Positions 6,703 through 8,481 of a stretch of 8,481 nucleotides of DNA are shown here, piece after piece. The translations under genes were made by a program, and so were the position numbers. Position 1 is the first letter of the stretch. Each line of letters starts with the position of its first letter. Location: NCBI GenBank assembly GCA_023487095.1, contig JAMDEL010000112.1:1-8481 (forward strand), written 5' to 3'. This stretch comes from Patescibacteria group bacterium (GTDB taxonomy: Bacteria > Patescibacteriota > Doudnabacteria > UBA920). The notes below the pieces were generated by a model that ran no database searches, had not been told where the DNA came from, and worked only from the letters and a program-made list of their open reading frames with translations.

Positions 6703-8481
6703 TTACTTGCTGACTGAGTAAAAAATTGGCGGGGTATAAAGATCAATTGTCTGCAGAGGACTCGTACTGTCTTTTTTGAAGGAGATGACTGTTTGGCTTT
6801 GGCACTTAACACAGCCGGTGGCATTGTTGGTTTGGGTTTTCACTTGAGCGTCATAGGTGATTTGTTTTGCTAGGCCTTTGGAGACAACCCCCAAGTTAAA
6901 ATCAAGTTCAAAATTTGCAGTGTCATAGGAATACTCCCCCACTTGCGGAGTCCTGGTCACAAACACCAAAGGCTGTCCATCTACCCTGGCATTAAACCCT
7001 CCCGGTGGGCTGCTCAGGTTTAGCAGTTTGTCTTTGAGGGTGATAGTCGTCGCGTCAGCCGTTCCTTTTATGTTACAAACGTTAATGCCAAAAGTCAGGG
7101 TGTCTCCATTTTTCAAAGTCTTATCTTGCGGAGCGCCTTGGAACTGATTATAGTCGCAGCCGTTATGAGGTTGGGACACGCCGTTGATGGCATTTAAATT
7201 TTTATCGGAAGGCGTAAGGTCGGCTTCACACGGGCTGGGGGAAATTCCTTGCGAGCTATTTACATCAGCCGCAGTAGCCCCGCCGGTTGCACCCATGCTT
7301 GCCACCCAATAAAAATATTTTGTATTCAAGCCAACATTTGTATCCTCATAGGAAGTCCCTGAAATACCTGCAACATAAATTGTGCTGGGCAATGAGTTGG
7401 TTGTGCTCCTGTAAAGGTTGTAGCTTGTTGCATTCCTGCCGGGCTGCCATGACACAGTAACCGAACCACAAGCAACAGATGCCGCAATCACCTGAGAAGG
7501 ATTAACCACAACCGACGAATCCACCTTATAACTGACTGCGGCCTGTTGGCCGTTTGTGGGATTACCTGTCTCGTAAATTGTAATCGAACAGCCAAATGTG
7601 CCAATGTTGGACGGCCGGTCAACCGAGACGCTGACGTTTGAGTTGCCGCCCGCAGCCACTGTGCCGCTAGAAGGGCTAATGTGGCACCAAGACTGGCTAA
7701 CCGCCGAACTCCAATTTAAGTTGGCATTACCGACATTCCTGACCGAGAGTATTTGTGGTGAAGGGGTGCCGCCTCCGGCAGAAGCCAGGAACTGGAAAGA
7801 AAGCGGGGAAAGACTGACAATGGCTGTCGGTGAACTGGTGATGTTGTATGCGGCACTGACAGCTTGCGGGCTGTTGGTGGTATTGGGGGCCGAAACATTA
7901 ATTGAACAATTGTAGGTTCCCCCACCAAAAGGCGCAGCCACGGAAACCGTTGCGCTGGTGGTGGCACCAGGGAGAAGAGAACCGCTGGAAGGGGTAACTT
8001 TGCACCAGGTTTGGTTAGCCGTGGCCGACCAGTTTAAGGCTGCAGCTCCGGAATTGCGGATTGTCAGCGTCTGACCGGAGGGCGCCGTCCCATTTACGAC
8101 AGCACTAAAGACAAAGGCTGTATTGGATAACACCATAGTCGCGGATAGAGGTAGTGTAACGTTGTACGTCAGGCCAGAATTTTGTGGCCCATTGGTGGTA
8201 TTGGGCCCGGAAATGGCTGCCGTACAGTTAAAGGAGCCAACATTGGTGGGCGTATCCACTGTGACAGTGGCAACCGCACTGGAACCCGGGGAAACCATGC
8301 CGCTTGATGGGCTGATATGGCACCAGCTTTGGTTTAGCGTCGCATACCAGGTCAAATTGCCCGTGCCGGTATTTTTTATGGTTAAAGTCTGGCCCGCTGG
8401 AGCACTGCCTCCCGATACACCAGCAAAAGTGAAGCCGGCAGGTGAAAGAGAAATGGTCGCCGGAGTCGCTGCACTGACGGT
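6703..8481 (-). CDS. Surface protein with tandem BACON-like repeats, FN3 and a Cys-containing C-terminal domain (N-terminus outside window)
   Basis: The frame is open from the right edge to a TAA at 6703, giving the last 592 residues. Three tandem 106-residue BACON-like repeats occupy residues 8-325 of the visible part. Each has an LSP-type opening, QTLTI-N or a variant, LNWSA, QSWCHISPSSG and a late F-N-C or F-G-C. An FN3 domain (VTVSWQPGRNATSYNLYRS to YFYWVAS) lies at about 327-414. The final about 170 residues (ADLTPSDKNL to IFYSVSK) form a beta-rich domain resembling DUF11-like repeats, with GC, VC and CVKC cysteines. BACON domains in other proteins are linked to glycan or mucin binding or act as spacers. 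No LPXTG motif or transmembrane anchor is present at the C-terminus. A signal peptide would lie outside the window. The gene ends at its own terminator. Confidence 0.88.
   Translation of the reverse strand, partial: TVSAATPATISLSPAGFTFAGVSGGSAPAGQTLTIKNTGTGNLTWYATLNQSWCHISPSSGMVSPGSSAVATVTVDTPTNVGSFNCTAAISGPNTTNGPQNSGLTYNVTLPLSATMVLSNTAFVFSAVVNGTAPSGQTLTIRNSGAAALNWSATANQTWCKVTPSSGSLLPGATTSATVSVAAPFGGGTYNCSINVSAPNTTNSPQAVSAAYNITSSPTAIVSLSPLSFQFLASAGGGTPSPQILSVRNVGNANLNWSSAVSQSWCHISPSSGTVAAGGNSNVSVSVDRPSNIGTFGCSITIYETGNPTNGQQAAVSYKVDSSVVVNPSQVIAASVACGSVTVSWQPGRNATSYNLYRSTTNSLPSTIYVAGISGTSYEDTNVGLNTKYFYWVASMGATGGATAADVNSSQGISPSPCEADLTPSDKNLNAINGVSQPHNGCDYNQFQGAPQDKTLKNGDTLTFGINVCNIKGTADATTITLKDKLLNLSSPPGGFNARVDGQPLVFVTRTPQVGEYSYDTANFELDFNLGVVSKGLAKQITYDAQVKTQTNNATGCVKCQSQTVISFKKDSTSPLQTIDLYTPPIFYSVSK
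7240..7503 (-). other. FN3 domain of the BACON protein
   Basis: The order SQVIAASVACGSVTVSWQPG, ATSYNLYRSTT, GTSYEDTNVGLNTKYFYWVA is a clear fibronectin type III pattern: the W of strand B, Y-N-L-Y-R of strand C, and Y-x-D-x-x-V-x-x-x-x-x-Y-x-Y-x-V of strands E-F. It carries one cysteine (VACGS), which could pair with the SPCEAD cysteine just after the domain. Confidence 0.8.
7507..7824 (-). repeat. BACON-like repeat 3 (106 residues)
   Basis: It begins AIVSLSPLSFQF, contains GGGTPSPQILSVRN, LNWSSAVSQSWCHISPSSG and GTFGCSI, and ends near VSYKVDSS. It leads directly into the FN3 domain. Confidence 0.75.
7825..8142 (-). repeat. BACON-like repeat 2 (106 residues)
   Basis: It begins ATMVLSNTAFVF, contains GQTLTIRNSGAAALNWSA, QTWCKVTPSSGSLLPG and GTYNCSI, and ends near AAYNITSSPT. 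The W-C landmark is exactly 318 bases from those of the units on each side. Confidence 0.75.
8143..8460 (-). repeat. BACON-like repeat 1 (106 residues)
   Basis: It begins ATISLSPAGFTF, contains GQTLTIKNTGTGNLTWYA, QSWCHISPSSGMVSPG and GSFNCTA, and ends near LTYNVTLPLS. The preceding visible residues (TVSAATP) look like the tail of a further repeat, so more copies probably lie beyond the right edge. Confidence 0.75.

Noticed and set aside
8353..8355. Start of the BACON protein at this TTG
   Set aside because: The frame stays open to the right edge, and residues before it (QTLTIKNTGTGN) belong to the same BACON repeat, so this is an internal leucine codon.

Overview
The window holds two very large minus-strand genes for exported, modular surface proteins, with an AT-rich gap of about 565 bases between them. 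Neither gene is complete: the downstream one runs off the left edge and the upstream one begins beyond the right edge. No enzyme, RNA gene, mobile element or CRISPR array is visible.

Layout. Positions 1-6137 (minus) are one uninterrupted reading frame of at least 2045 codons. I translated it line by line and found no in-frame stop. It starts with a TTG codon and a signal peptide, then a Pro/Thr/Ser/Ala-rich stalk of roughly 370 residues. A string of beta-rich modules follows: an Rhs-type N-terminal module ending in SYPVVIDP, a two-cysteine module, a GNW/glycine-rich module, an FN3-like domain, DUF2341, a LamG (concanavalin-like) domain, a second FN3-like domain, and the start of a second GNW/glycine-rich module. 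Positions 6138-6702 are non-coding and carry a likely promoter for the giant gene and a strong Rho-independent terminator for the upstream gene. Positions 6703-8481 (minus) encode the C-terminal 592 residues of a second exported protein: three BACON-like repeats of exactly 106 residues each, one FN3 domain, and a cysteine-containing terminal domain.

Organism. A giant DUF2341/LamG/FN3/glycine-rich mosaic, a weak or absent Shine-Dalgarno at a TTG start, moderate-GC genes and AT-rich gaps fit a candidate phyla radiation (Patescibacteria) bacterium, or another uncultured bacterium with large surface adhesins. This is inference from architecture; no marker gene is present. Genetic code 11 reads both frames cleanly.

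How the genes work together. Both products carry domains typical of extracellular adhesion or carbohydrate binding, and they lie in the same orientation. The terminator and separate promoter between them indicate two transcription units rather than one operon. Together they look like a surface-adhesin locus, possibly for attachment to a host cell or a polysaccharide. Binding specificity cannot be read from the sequence.
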